Shown here one piece after another: positions 43,393-52,963 of a stretch of 64,000 nucleotides of DNA. Source of the stretch: Chelatococcus sp. YT9 (GTDB lineage: Bacteria > Pseudomonadota > Alphaproteobacteria > Rhizobiales > Beijerinckiaceae); NCBI RefSeq assembly GCF_018398315.1, contig NZ_JAHBRW010000001.1:248001-312000 (forward strand), written 5' to 3'. Position numbers and translations under genes: made by a program. The notes under the pieces are model-generated. The model saw nothing but the letters and a program-made list of their open reading frames with translations. It had not been told where the DNA came from and made no database searches. Positions within the stretch are counted from its first letter, which is position 1; every line of letters starts with the position of its first letter.

Positions 43393-44463
43393 ATGACCCC
43401 GACAGCCTCCCCCGCGGTAAGCCTTGCCGGCATCGAGAAGACATTCGGCCGCACCAAGATCCTGCACGGCATCTCGCTCGATATCCCGAAGGGCACGTTC
43501 CTCAGCCTGCTCGGCCCCTCCGGCTGCGGCAAGACCACGCTCCTGCGCATCGTCGCGGGCCTGGAAAGCGCGACTGTCGGACAGGTCACCATCGCCGGCC
43601 GCGATGTGACCCGGCTGCCGCCGGAAGACCGGGACATCGCCATGATGTTCCAGTCCTACGCGCTGATGCCGCATATGAACGTGCGCGAGAACGTGCGCTT
43701 CCCGCTCAGAATGCGCCGTCGGGGCTCGCGCGAGGAACAGGAGGCGCGTGCCACCGCGGCGCTGGAAACCGTGCAGCTCGGCCATCTCGCCGACCGCATG
43801 CCCCGCCAGCTCTCCGGCGGCCAGCAGCAGCGCGTGGCGCTCGCCCGCGCCATCGTCTCCGACCCCGCCGTGCTCCTGCTCGACGAGCCCCTGTCCAATC
43901 TCGACGCGCGCCTGCGCGAGGACATGCAGGTGGAACTCATCGAGCTGCACCGCCGGCTCGGCCTCACCACCATCTTCGTCACCCACGACCAGGAGGAGGC
44001 GCTCAGCCTCTCCGACCACGTGGTCCTGATGAACGCCGGCCGCATCGAGGAACAGGGGCCACCACTCGCCATCTACGAGACGGCTGGCTCGCGCTTCGCG
44101 GCGAGCTTCATCGGCTCGGCCAATGTGGTGCCGGTCGAGGTCGAGACGGCAGGCGGCGTGGTGACGGCGCGACTGCCCGACGGCAGCAGGCTTGCCGTGG
44201 AGACGCCTGCCCCTCAAGGCGCCAACCACCTAGCCCTACGCCAGGAGGACCTGACGCTCGCTGCGGATGATGCCCCCCGCGCCGAGGGCCGCTCCTTCGC
44301 GGCAACGGTCGAGACCCGCGTCTTTCTTGGCGCCCGTGTACGCTACGTCCTGAAGGTCGGCGACCTCAGCCTGAAGGCGCTGGCGGAGCCGGGCCGCCTC
44401 TATCAGGCCGGCGACCGGGTCCTAGTGACCGTCCCGCCCGGCAAGGCACGTCTGGTGGCATGA
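43393..44463 (+). CDS. ABC transporter ATP-binding protein, PotA type (356 aa)
   Basis: Walker A GPSGCGKTT near residue 41, Q-loop FQSYALMPHMNV, signature LSGGQQQRVALA, Walker B VLLLDEPLSNLDA and H-loop VTHDQEEALS, followed by a TOBE domain. It completes the second polyamine-type importer of the locus. A REP-like palindrome lies about 40 bp behind the stop codon. Confidence 0.93.
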   Translation: MTPTASPAVSLAGIEKTFGRTKILHGISLDIPKGTFLSLLGPSGCGKTTLLRIVAGLESATVGQVTIAGRDVTRLPPEDRDIAMMFQSYALMPHMNVRENVRFPLRMRRRGSREEQEARATAALETVQLGHLADRMPRQLSGGQQQRVALARAIVSDPAVLLLDEPLSNLDARLREDMQVELIELHRRLGLTTIFVTHDQEEALSLSDHVVLMNAGRIEEQGPPLAIYETAGSRFAASFIGSANVVPVEVETAGGVVTARLPDGSRLAVETPAPQGANHLALRQEDLTLAADDAPRAEGRSFAATVETRVFLGARVRYVLKVGDLSLKALAEPGRLYQAGDRVLVTVPPGKARLVA

Positions 44464-44504
44464 GGCGCGGTGCCTCTAACGGTTGAGGAGCAGAGCCTCG
44501 GCCG

Positions 44505-44540
44505 TCATCCCGGAAACCGCAAAGCGGCTGTCCGGGATCC
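44505..44540. repeat. REP-like palindrome
   Basis: ATCCCGGA (44507-44514) mirrors TCCGGGAT (44531-44538), with CCGC-AAA-GCGG inside. It lies between two convergent genes, the ATPase and anmK, and may end or stabilise both messages. It begins with GTCATCCCGG like the element at 24904. Confidence 0.65.
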
Positions 44541-44608
44541 ATGAGCCCGCATCAACTTTAACACACTGATAAATCTTCTACATTCATAGCGCCAAGGCTC
44601 ACATCGCC

Positions 44609-45721
44609 TCACGCGGCGCGGTGCAGCTCGCCGCCAGGCATGGGATGCGACACGCCGGTCGTGGTGGGCAGGCTGAGCGGCAATCCGCGGCGCGCCCGCA
44701 CGGCGAGATAGGCGAACGCCTCGGCCTCCAGAAAATCACCATGCCAGCCGACCGCTTCGACCGGCTCGACGGCGACGCCGAGACGCTGTTGCAGCCGGTG
44801 CATGAGATGCGTGTTATGGCGACCGCCGCCGGTGACGAGCCAGCGCGCCGGCGGCGTCGGAACATGGCGGAGGCTCGCAACCACGGATTCCACCGTGAAC
44901 GCCGCGAGCGTCGCCGCCCCATCGGCGTCGGACAGCGCCTCCACTCCGGCCGCGCGACGGTGAAAGTCGTTCCGATCCAGGGATTTCGGCGGCCTGCGGG
45001 AGAAGAAAGGATTATCCATGAAGGCCGCGAGGAGGGCCTCGTCGACTCGGCCGGAAGCGGCAAGCGCGCCATCCGCATCATAACTCAGGCCGCGCCGGCG
45101 CATCACGAAATCATCGAGGAGTGCGCTCGCCGGGCCGGTGTCGAAGGCGATCGCCGTGTCGCCATCGAGATAGGTCACATTGGCGACACCGCCCAGATTC
45201 AGCACCATCAGCGGCTGCGCAAGCCCCGACGCAAGAGCGCGGTGGTAGAGCGGCGCGAAAGGTGCGCCCTCGCCGCCCGCCTCTACATCCGCATGGCGAA
45301 AGCGATTGACGGTGTCGATGCCGAGCCGGCGCGCCACCTCGGCGCCGAAGCCGAGCTGGCGCGTAAACTTGAGGTCCGGTCGGTGATAGACGGTCTGGCC
45401 GTGGAGGCCGATCAGCGACACGGTGTGGCAATCGATGCCGGCATGGGCCATGAACGTCTCGATCGCCGCGATATGCGCGTCCGTCACCGCCTGTTCGAGG
45501 TCGTCGAGGGGCTCTTTCAAAGCGCGCTCGGCTTCTGCCACGATACCGATCAAGGCGCTGCGCACGTCATCGGGATAAGGGACGGTCAGCCCGGCGCCCG
45601 GCTCAACCTTGAGATCGCCATCAGTGCGAACCACGGCAACGTCGATGCCATCCATCGAGGTGCCGCTGATGACGCCGATTGCCGTGACCACGTCCGGTCC
45701 GCCCAACTCCGTTCCATCCAT
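44609..45721 (-). CDS. anmK: Anhydro-N-acetylmuramic acid kinase AnmK (370 aa)
   Basis: Phosphorylates 1,6-anhydro-N-acetylmuramate from cell-wall turnover with cleavage of the anhydro ring. Family motifs are visible: GVISGTSMDGIDVAV at the start, SLIGLHGQTVYHRP, VLNLGGVANVTYL, AFDTGPASALLDD and LVTGGGRHNTHLM. ATG at 45721 follows GGAGCG; an upstream start at 45805 lies in sequence without family similarity. No murQ gene is adjacent, so recycling genes are scattered. Confidence 0.93.
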   Translation of the reverse strand: MDGTELGGPDVVTAIGVISGTSMDGIDVAVVRTDGDLKVEPGAGLTVPYPDDVRSALIGIVAEAERALKEPLDDLEQAVTDAHIAAIETFMAHAGIDCHTVSLIGLHGQTVYHRPDLKFTRQLGFGAEVARRLGIDTVNRFRHADVEAGGEGAPFAPLYHRALASGLAQPLMVLNLGGVANVTYLDGDTAIAFDTGPASALLDDFVMRRRGLSYDADGALAASGRVDEALLAAFMDNPFFSRRPPKSLDRNDFHRRAAGVEALSDADGAATLAAFTVESVVASLRHVPTPPARWLVTGGGRHNTHLMHRLQQRLGVAVEPVEAVGWHGDFLEAEAFAYLAVRARRGLPLSLPTTTGVSHPMPGGELHRAA

Positions 45722-46090
45722 ATTCGCGCTCCAGCCGATGGGTAGCCTTCTGGCCGTGGCCGTTCTCCGTGGAGAGCGAATCACGCACCGTCCGCGCCGC
45801 CCCAATCCGCCTCAGGCGTAGCGCAAGCCATGAGGCTGGCCAACGGCAATCAGCGTGATTGGCATATCCGCTCTGGCAAGACGTGCACCAAGCCCCCGAA
45901 TCTGGGCATAATCCAGCCGGAAGACGACTCAGCGTGTGCCGTCCCTCAGCCGCGACAGCTTGAGAATGTTCGGCACGCGCTGCATGGGACGGCAAAGACC
46001 GCAGTGCCGTTTGGACCATGATCGCCACGCGCCGGTCAGGCTCCGATGAAAGGACCGGATGGAGCGCGATCTGTTGAGTAGGACATAGCG
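45722..46090 (+). other. Intergenic region without a supported gene
   Basis: 369 bp between the divergent anmK and acyl-CoA dehydrogenase genes. I find no repeat, terminator or convincing small gene; short frames here lack ribosome binding sites. Confidence 0.5.
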
Positions 46091-47245
46091 ATGACCGCAG
46101 TTTCGCCGAAGATCCAACAACCCTCGCCGCCGCCTTCCATCGAGACAATCGTGCAGAGGCTGTCGCTGCAGGCCGCGCGCCGCGCCGAGGATCTCGACGA
46201 CGACGAGACCTTTCCCGCCGAAGACATCGCGGGCCTCGTCGCCGGCGGGATGATCGCGGCGCCCCTGCCGGAGGCGTTAGGCGGACGCGACCTCGGCTTC
46301 GGGCGCGCCGGCGTGCAGCAACTCGCCACCGTCCTCAGCGTGCTCGGGCGGGGCAATCTTTCGGTCGGCCGTCTCTATGAGGGCCATGTCCACGCGCTGA
46401 AGCTCACCCTCACCTATGGCACGAAGGCGCAGCGCGAGGCCGCCGCCGCGGACGCGCATGCCGGCCATCTGTTCAGCCTGTGGACGGTAGACGGCAGGGA
46501 GCCCTTGCGTCTCGGCGATCCCGCGACCGGCGGCAAGCTCACTGGCGCCAAGCTGACCGGTTCCAAGACCCAGGCACCGGGGGCTGGCTATGTCACGCGG
46601 CCGCTCGTTACCGCCCTGCGCAGCGATGGCAGGACGCAGCTCGTTCTGGCCCGGCTGCCGCTCGGCGCCCGGGCCAGCCTTGCCAGCTGGCGCCCCCACG
46701 GCATGCGGGCCTCTGCCAGCGGAACGGTCGACTTCACCGGTTTCGAGATCGACCGCACGGCCCTCATCGGCGAGCCTGGTGCCTTCGGCCGCGAGCCTCT
46801 GTTCTCCACCTCCTCCTGGCGCGTCGCGGCCGTGCAACTCGGCGGAATCGAGGCCTTGTTCGACGCGATGCGCCTGAACACGAGGGGGACTGACGACGCC
46901 CTCCAGCTGGCGCGTATCGGCGAAACCGCGATCGCGGTGGAAACCGCGCGCCTGTGGGTACAGCGCGCCGCGCTGACGGCCGAAAATCCCGAAGGAGACG
47001 CCGAGACGAAGGCCGCCTATGTCCGGCTCGCCCGCCTCGCTGTGGAAAGAGCCGGCCTCGACGTCATCGAAAGAGCCCACCGCGCGGTCGGTCTTGCCGG
47101 CTTCATGCGGCCTCATGTGGTGGAGCGCCTGACCCGCGACCTCGAAACCTACCTCCGTCAACCCGATCCCGATGGTGCTTTGATACGGGCAGCTGCCCAT
47201 ATCGTCGCCAAGGACACCACTCCGGCAGCAGGCTTGTGGCGGTAG
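46091..47245 (+). CDS. Acyl-CoA dehydrogenase family protein (384 aa)
   Basis: A flavoenzyme of the acyl-CoA dehydrogenase fold. The N-terminal helical part (FPAEDIAGLVAGGMIAAPLP, EALGGRDLGFGRAGV), the middle beta domain (LTGSKTQAPGAGYVTRPLV, WRPHGMRASASGTVDFTGF) and the C-terminal bundle (RIGETAIAVETARLWVQRAA, AHRAVGLAGFMRPHVVERLT) are present. The usual catalytic glutamate is not obvious at its normal place, so it may be one of the monooxygenase or desulfurisation-type relatives such as DszC/SfnB. Substrate unknown. It stands alone. Confidence 0.83.
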   Translation: MTAVSPKIQQPSPPPSIETIVQRLSLQAARRAEDLDDDETFPAEDIAGLVAGGMIAAPLPEALGGRDLGFGRAGVQQLATVLSVLGRGNLSVGRLYEGHVHALKLTLTYGTKAQREAAAADAHAGHLFSLWTVDGREPLRLGDPATGGKLTGAKLTGSKTQAPGAGYVTRPLVTALRSDGRTQLVLARLPLGARASLASWRPHGMRASASGTVDFTGFEIDRTALIGEPGAFGREPLFSTSSWRVAAVQLGGIEALFDAMRLNTRGTDDALQLARIGETAIAVETARLWVQRAALTAENPEGDAETKAAYVRLARLAVERAGLDVIERAHRAVGLAGFMRPHVVERLTRDLETYLRQPDPDGALIRAAAHIVAKDTTPAAGLWR

Positions 47246-47353
47246 GGGGCATATACCACAACCGGTACGGTTCATTCGGGGCGCTGCGAGACAGTGAACC
47301 CGGAATACATGGACGACGACGACAGTACTTATCCGGCATCGGCGTGTTCGTGG

Positions 47354-47385
47354 ATTCCCTCCCGTCGCTGCGCGACGCCGGGGAT
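47354..47385. repeat. REP-like palindrome after the acyl-CoA dehydrogenase gene
   Basis: ATTCCC (47354-47359) pairs with GGGGAT (47380-47385) and CGTCGC (47363-47368) with GCGACG (47372-47377). It sits between two convergent genes. Confidence 0.55.
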
Positions 47386-47477
47386 GACACGAGGCGTGGA
47401 CGGCTGACGCCGATCCGTCCCCTGAGGGGAGAGGTCGAAACCATAGCGTCCACAGAAACCCGGTTCAGCGACCTGTC

Positions 47478-47843
47478 CTAAACGCGCTTGTCCCGGAGGT
47501 AATCGACCAATCCGACATGTGTGTATTGGTCGAGTTCCTCAGCGGCCCTGGTGAAGCGGTCCTGCATCGCGAGGAGCGCCCGCACGAGCTGGGCCGATTC
47601 CTGCGGGACACCGAGGCGCATCCAGGCATCGATGGTGCGGATCGGCAGCCCCACCGCGTGGCCGAAGGCATAAACCGAGGAGTAGCCGAGCGCGAGCGCC
47701 GCCGCTTCGAGTTCCGCCGGAGCCATGCGGGGCTCCAGCGCGTGGGCGTGAATGCGATCGAGCACATGACGGATGTCGCGCGGCTGAAAACCGAAAGCAC
47801 GGTCGACGATCCGTCCGAGATCAGGCGGAAAATGGCTGGGCAT
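47478..47843 (-). CDS. Small protein of unknown function (121 aa)
   Basis: ATG at 47843 has GGAAGGAG upstream. The protein is helical: FPPDLGRIVDRAFGFQPRD, RHVLDRIHAHALEPRMAPAE, LEAAALALGYSSVYAFGHAV and ESAQLVRALLAMQDRFTRAA. There is no signal peptide or membrane segment. One segment (ALALGYSSVYAFGHAVGLPI) could be a helix-turn-helix, but this is not certain. It lies 134 bp behind the MBL-fold gene on the same strand and may be the end of that operon. I do not recognise a family. Confidence 0.7.
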   Translation of the reverse strand: MPSHFPPDLGRIVDRAFGFQPRDIRHVLDRIHAHALEPRMAPAELEAAALALGYSSVYAFGHAVGLPIRTIDAWMRLGVPQESAQLVRALLAMQDRFTRAAEELDQYTHVGLVDYLRDKRV

Positions 47844-47977
47844 CGGTGGCTCCTTCCGCGTCGGGTCGTCTACTCTTGAGCGGAGCAAAGTCCGCAACAG
47901 ATGGACTTGCTCCAGCCCTGGCTGAGTTTAGCGGGCTCCGACCGCACGTTAAAGATTACACCGGCGCTCGGCTGCCG

Positions 47978-49132
47978 TCACAAGGCAATGAGATCGCCGG
48001 TACGGGGCTCGGGATCAAGCGTCGGAAGGCGGCCGGCCATGGCCACGAGGCCGGCCCGGTCGCAGGAATGGCCGAGGCTGAGCCGCGCGCCGCTTGCCGT
48101 GACGATGGCCACGTTCTCCGACCAGGTGGGATGCGTCGGCAGGCGCAGCCAGTCCGCCTGCCCCGCTTGGCGGATCGCATGCGCCGGGCTTGCCGCCGGC
48201 ACATGCCCTGTGAACAGCATCGGCAGCCCATCCCGAGCAGCGCGCGGCAGATGATCCGCCGCCGGCCCACCGAGGCCCATTGCATCATGGGTCAGGAGCG
48301 GCCGGTCGGGCCAGCTCTCGCCTTCACTCCAGTCGACGGCTTCTTCGAGCTTGCCGGCTAGCCCGGCCTGCAGACCCGGCCAGAGCCATCGCGCGTCGCC
48401 GATCTGCGCCTTAAGCGCATCACGCAGGCCCGGCGCCAAGGCGAGCGGCGGGAGCAGTGCCAGAAGCTCGAGCGAGCGGCCGGACAGCGGCACGGGCAGG
48501 AGGCAGCGTGGATGCGCGGCAACCCAGTCCACGACCGCCGCGGCCCGAGCGGCCGGCGGTACATCGTCATCGCCGTAGGACGCATCGAAGAGCACCACGT
48601 CGGCAGGCGGTGGCGCGTTATAGGCGAAAACGCTGCTCTTCGGTACGACGTCGCCGCAATAGAGCACCCGCTGTCCTTCCCCGTTGACGAGGCACCAGAC
48701 CCCGCCGACCACATGGCCATTGCGCCCCGTGGTGATGGTGAGATCGCCGATCGTCAACGCCTCGCCCGGCGCGATGAGCGAGATCGGCGCGGCCAGGGCG
48801 AGGGCCGCGTCAGTAGGTTGGGCATAGTCCCTCAGACAGGCCGGCATATCGGCGCGCGTTTCCGCCGTCATCAGGATGCGGCCGCGAAAGCCGTGGCGGA
48901 GGCACCAGCCGAGAGCCCCGAGGTGATCCTCATGGGCGTGAGTGATAAGGAGGGCATCGGCAGTGACCAGATCCGCCGGGCTGATGACAGGATGGTAAGC
49001 GCGCTCCCAATCGACGTCGCGCGGGGCATTGGTGTTGATGCCGACGTCGATGATCAGGCTTGTCGACGCACTCTCGATGCCAAAGCTGGTGCGCCCTTTC
49101 TCACCGAAACCTCCATAGAGCCTGAGCTTCAT
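47978..49132 (-). CDS. MBL-fold metallo-hydrolase (384 aa)
   Basis: A binuclear-metal hydrolase. The metal motif ITHAHEDHLGALGW lies near residue 65, further ligands are in GRNGHVVGG (His near 139) and LYCGDVVPKS (Asp near 159), and GHS near residue 360. The C-terminal half (about residues 180-360) resembles the beta-CASP-like insertions of RNA or phosphodiester hydrolases, but the match is weak. Its start overlaps the ATPase stop by 4 bp, so it is part of the Pho-promoter operon. Hydrolysis of an imported phosphoester or phosphonate-derived cyclic phosphate, as by PhnP, is an inference from context. Confidence 0.85.
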   Translation of the reverse strand: MKLRLYGGFGEKGRTSFGIESASTSLIIDVGINTNAPRDVDWERAYHPVISPADLVTADALLITHAHEDHLGALGWCLRHGFRGRILMTAETRADMPACLRDYAQPTDAALALAAPISLIAPGEALTIGDLTITTGRNGHVVGGVWCLVNGEGQRVLYCGDVVPKSSVFAYNAPPPADVVLFDASYGDDDVPPAARAAAVVDWVAAHPRCLLPVPLSGRSLELLALLPPLALAPGLRDALKAQIGDARWLWPGLQAGLAGKLEEAVDWSEGESWPDRPLLTHDAMGLGGPAADHLPRAARDGLPMLFTGHVPAASPAHAIRQAGQADWLRLPTHPTWSENVAIVTASGARLSLGHSCDRAGLVAMAGRLPTLDPEPRTGDLIAL

Positions 49133-50223
49133 GCGGCGACCCTCGCCCCTGCCGTCGGTATTGCCCAGCCCTGTCCCGGCTTCACCGTGATGGTCACGGC
49201 ATCGCCCACCTCGACGGTGGCCGGCTCCGGCACGTCGAGCGAAAGGATCCGATCGTCTGCGGCGTCCACCGCCGCCTCGACACGGAACAGGCCGCCGCGA
49301 TAGACGACGCGGGTGACGCGGCAGGCGAGGCCTTCGCCGCCTGCATCAGCCAGAGCGAGATCACCGGCGCGCACGCAGAGCTCGCCCTGCCCGGCCGCGC
49401 GTTGGTCCCTGGCGCAGCGGAGCATCAGCTCGCGGCCGAAGAGGCGTGCCCGCGCCCGCCCCTCCCCCTCGGGGAGGATATTGGTGAGCGGCAGCACCAT
49501 GCCGTGGCCGATAAAGGAGGCCACCATGGCATTGGCCGGCTCGCGGTAGAGTTCGCTCGGCGTAGCGAGCTGCATCAGGCGCCCGTGGTCGATCACCGCG
49601 ATGCGGTCGGCGAGTGCCATTGCCTCCGCCTGATCATGGGTGATGTAGATCATCGTGTTGCCCGTGCGGCGGTGGAAGGCCGCGAACTCGTCCTCCATGG
49701 CCGCCCGCAGGTGGACATCGAGGTTGGCGAGCGGCTCGTCGAGCAGGACGAGCGACGGCGCCGCGACGAGGCAGCGCGCGAGCGCCACACGTTGGCGCTG
49801 GCCGCCGGAGAGGTTCGCAGGCCGGCGGTCGCCGAAGCCCACGAGATCGACCAGCGCCAGGGCCTCCTCCACGCGTCGGCTCCTCTCGGCCGGGGGCACA
49901 CCGGCGACGCGCAGGCTGTAGCCGACATTCTCCGCAACGCTCATATGCGGCCACAGCGCATAGTTCTGGAAGACGATGCCGACGCGGCGCAGCTCCGTCG
50001 CGACATGGGCGGCGGCTGAGGAGACCAGGCGATCCCCGATGCGGATCGTCCCGCCGGTCACCTCGTCAAAGCCGGCGATCAGCCGCAGCAGCGTGGTCTT
50101 GCCGCAGCCCGAGGGTCCCAGGACGGCGATGAACTCGCCGTCGGCCGCGTCGAGGCTGACGCGATCGAGCGCCTTGAACGGCCCGAAATCCTTCGTGACG
50201 GTGTCTATGGTCAGTCGCGCCAC
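49129..50223 (-). CDS. ABC transporter ATP-binding protein, Fbp/AEP type (364 aa)
   Basis: Walker A GPSGCGKTT near residue 33, Q-loop FQNYALWPHMSV, signature NLSGGQRQRVALA, Walker B VLLDEPLANLDV, H-loop ITHDQAEAMALA. A TOBE-like C-terminal domain follows. It is the energy subunit of the importer with the binding protein at 51944-52936. It overlaps the permease gene by 13 bp and the MBL-fold gene by 4 bp. Confidence 0.93.
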   Translation of the reverse strand: MARLTIDTVTKDFGPFKALDRVSLDAADGEFIAVLGPSGCGKTTLLRLIAGFDEVTGGTIRIGDRLVSSAAAHVATELRRVGIVFQNYALWPHMSVAENVGYSLRVAGVPPAERSRRVEEALALVDLVGFGDRRPANLSGGQRQRVALARCLVAAPSLVLLDEPLANLDVHLRAAMEDEFAAFHRRTGNTMIYITHDQAEAMALADRIAVIDHGRLMQLATPSELYREPANAMVASFIGHGMVLPLTNILPEGEGRARARLFGRELMLRCARDQRAAGQGELCVRAGDLALADAGGEGLACRVTRVVYRGGLFRVEAAVDAADDRILSLDVPEPATVEVGDAVTITVKPGQGWAIPTAGARVAA

Positions 50224-51915
50224 GGCAGGACTCCAGGAGGAATGCGCTTAGCAAAGGCGAGCGTCGCCAGCATCAGGACCAGCGTGACCAGCACCGTGAG
50301 CACAGCGACCGCCGCCGCATAGTTGGAATCGCCGGCCTGCTCGAAGGAAAAGACGATGACACCCAGGGTTTCCGAGCCCGATGACCACAGCAGGGCGGAG
50401 ACCGTGAGCTCGTTGAAGGCCGTGAGGAAGACCAGCAACGCGCCCGCCGTCGCCGCCGGCGCCACGAGCGGGAAGATCACGGTGCGAAGCCTATAGACGA
50501 GGCCGGCACCCGCCACCTGCGCAGCCTCCTCCAGCGCCCGGTCCACCTGATGATAGCCTGACATCGCGGGGCGCAGGCCGAGCACCAGGAACCGCGCGAG
50601 ATAGGCGAAGAGGATGATCCAGATGGTGCCGTAGAGGCTCACGCCGAGGATGGGCAGCGGCTTGAGGAAGATGAGGATTGCCGCGATGGCCAGCACCACG
50701 CCCGGCAAGGCATAGGGCAGTTCCACGAGGACGTTCAGTGCCCGCAGGAGAGGCGAGCGCCGCCACACCAGGAAATAGCCGAGCGGCACGGACAGGAACA
50801 TGATGACGACAGCCGCGACGGCCGACAGCGAGAAGCTGTTGAAGAAGGCGCGCTTGGCCGCCGCATGCTCGAACAGCACGAAGGCATAGTTGCCAAGCGT
50901 GGCGGTGGTCGCATTGAGCGGCACACCGAACGCCGGCACCAGCGAGGTGAGGAACAGCCCGACCATCGGCAGGACGAGGACGATGAGGGCGATCCCCCAG
51001 AGCGCCGCCTCGACGGGAAGCCGCCACCTCCCCATGGTGAAAGGCCGTGCGGTGATGGACGTCGTTGTGACGGAAGTCGCGCCGGCGCAGCATGACGTCC
51101 TGCAGAATGATGCCAGCCATGGCGATGACGCCGATGAGCATGGACAAAACCGCCACCTCCGACAGGACGGACGGCCCCAGGCCTGAGAGCCGCTGGTAGA
51201 TCAGCGTCGGCAAAACGACATAGCGGCCAGGAATTCCGAGAAAGGCTGGGATGCCGAAGTTACCGATCGAGGAGACGAAGGCGAGCGCCGTGCCCGCGAC
51301 CAGGCCCGGCGTCATCAGGGGCAGGATGATCGTGCGCAGGATGAAGAAGCGGCCGGCGCCGGCCGCCCGCGCGGCCTCCGTGAGTTCGCGCGGCAGACTG
51401 CGCAGGCCGGCGCGCAGCGTCAGGAAGACGAGCGGCGCATATTGGATGCCGAGGAGCAGAATGATGCCCTCGCGCGAATAGAGAGGGTTGCGCGCGCCGA
51501 TAGGCGGGGCAAGGCCAAGGAGCTTGAGCAGCGGACTCGCCGGCCCGACCACCTGCAGCCAGGCAAGCGCGGTCACCTGCGGCGCGATCATCAGCGGGAG
51601 CACGAAGCACAGCACGAAGGCGTTGCGGCCGCGTATGTCGGTGAGCGCAACCACCAGGGCCACAACGGTCCCCAGGACGACGGCGATCACAGTGCCGCCG
51701 ATGGCGGTTTCGAGGCTGTGGAGGGTGGCCGTCCAGGTGTTGGCGTTGGCGAGAGTGGCGGTCAACGCCCTCAGGGACGGCGCGCCGCCCGGCGCGAAGG
51801 CCTCAAACAGAAGCCGCGCCAGCGGCATCAGGGACAAGAGCCCGATGACAACGCAGAGCACCGCGAAGAGAATGCGATCCTGGCGACGTCCCGAATTGTC
51901 CGCAACCAGGCTCAT
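50211..51915 (-). pseudogene. Fused two-domain ABC permease (FbpB/AepW type) interrupted by a frameshift
   Basis: The first half (51915 to about 51066) encodes a six-segment permease domain with EAA-loop TEAARAAGAGRFFILRTIIL. The second half (about 51060 to 50211) encodes another with EEAAQVAGAGLVYRLRTVIF. Such tandem domains are normally one protein of about 550 residues. Here the first frame (VMLRRRDFR) continues without a stop for over 500 bp in the wrong frame, while the correct continuation (TTSITARPFTMGRWRLPVEA) is offset by one base. Dropping one base near 51056-51066 restores a single frame. An ATG at 51035 would allow separate translation of the second half. This is either a genuine frameshift or a sequencing error; programmed frameshifting is less likely. 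Confidence 0.75.
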
Positions 51916-51943
51916 GAAACGAAAGCGCCTCTACTGCTGCTGA

Positions 51944-52936
51944 TCAGCCGCCGAACATCTCGGCGAAGCGCTTCTTATCGGCTTCGGTCGCAGAGAGCAC
52001 GGCCTGAATATCGATCGGCATCAGCTTGATCTCGGTGCCCTCAGGCAACCAAGCGGGGTTAGGAATGCCTTCCTTGGCCGGGATGTAGCCTTGCGACACG
52101 GCGAGCTTCTGGCCGTCGTCGGACAGGATGAAGTCGATGAAAGCCTTGGCGGCCTCGGGGTTCTTGGTGGCCTTGAGAATGGCGACAGGCTCGGTGACCG
52201 CAGGCGCGCCTTCCTTGGGGAAGACGAACTCCACCGGCGAACCCTTGGCCTTTGCATTCAAGGCCATGAAGTCGACGAGCACGCCATAGGCCTTTTCGCC
52301 GCCAGCGACGGACTTCAGCACGGCGCCATTGCCGCGGACGGTGACGGCGTCGTTGGTCTTCAGCGCGTCGAAGAACTTCCAGCCGAGATCGGGACGGGCG
52401 GCGAAAGCCGACAGCATGATGGCGGCAGCGCCCGAATAGAGCGGGCTCGGCGCGACGATCTGGCCCTTCAGCGCCGGATCGGCGAGATCGGTCCAGGAGG
52501 TCGGCTTCTTGGCGGCAGCCGTGTTGTAGGCGATGCCGGTCGTGATCAGCTTGGAGCCGAAATAGGTCTTGTCCTTGTCGAAGGAGCCCGCGCGCAGGCC
52601 GTCGACCTTGGCCGCGTCATATTTCATGAGGCGGTCATCGCGCTTCAGGGCTTCCATGGAAACAGCATCGGCGATGAGCAGTACGTCTGCCCCCGGCTGG
52701 CCGCCTGCGAACTCAGCGGCAAGCTTGGACATCACCTCGACGGTCCCGGAGCGGAAAATGTCGACCTCGACATTCGGGTAAGCCTTCTTGAAGGCTTCAA
52801 CCGTCTTGGCCGCGTCGGCATCCGGCTGTGACGTATAGAGCGTGATCTTGCCCGACTGGGCCGAGGCGGTTCCAGGGCCCAACGCCAGGGCACAGGCAGC
52901 GACGGCCGCGAACAGGGCCGAAAATCTCAGCGACAT
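51944..52936 (-). CDS. ABC transporter substrate-binding protein, Fbp/AEP-like (330 aa)
   Basis: Periplasmic receptor with signal peptide ending ASA-Q and mature start GKITLYTSQPDADAAKTVEA. FRSGTVEVMSKLAAEFAGG, PGADVLLIADAVSMEALKRD and FIDFILSDDGQKLAVSQGYI match the family that contains ferric and 2-aminoethylphosphonate receptors. No adjacent tyrosine pair, the usual ferric ligand of FbpA, exists anywhere in the sequence, which argues against iron. With the Pho-type promoter upstream a phosphonate or organophosphate ligand is more likely. GGGAGA precedes the ATG. Confidence 0.9.
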   Translation of the reverse strand: MSLRFSALFAAVAACALALGPGTASAQSGKITLYTSQPDADAAKTVEAFKKAYPNVEVDIFRSGTVEVMSKLAAEFAGGQPGADVLLIADAVSMEALKRDDRLMKYDAAKVDGLRAGSFDKDKTYFGSKLITTGIAYNTAAAKKPTSWTDLADPALKGQIVAPSPLYSGAAAIMLSAFAARPDLGWKFFDALKTNDAVTVRGNGAVLKSVAGGEKAYGVLVDFMALNAKAKGSPVEFVFPKEGAPAVTEPVAILKATKNPEAAKAFIDFILSDDGQKLAVSQGYIPAKEGIPNPAWLPEGTEIKLMPIDIQAVLSATEADKKRFAEMFGG

Positions 52937-52963
52937 GGATATCTCCCGTCATGATCGTGCCGC

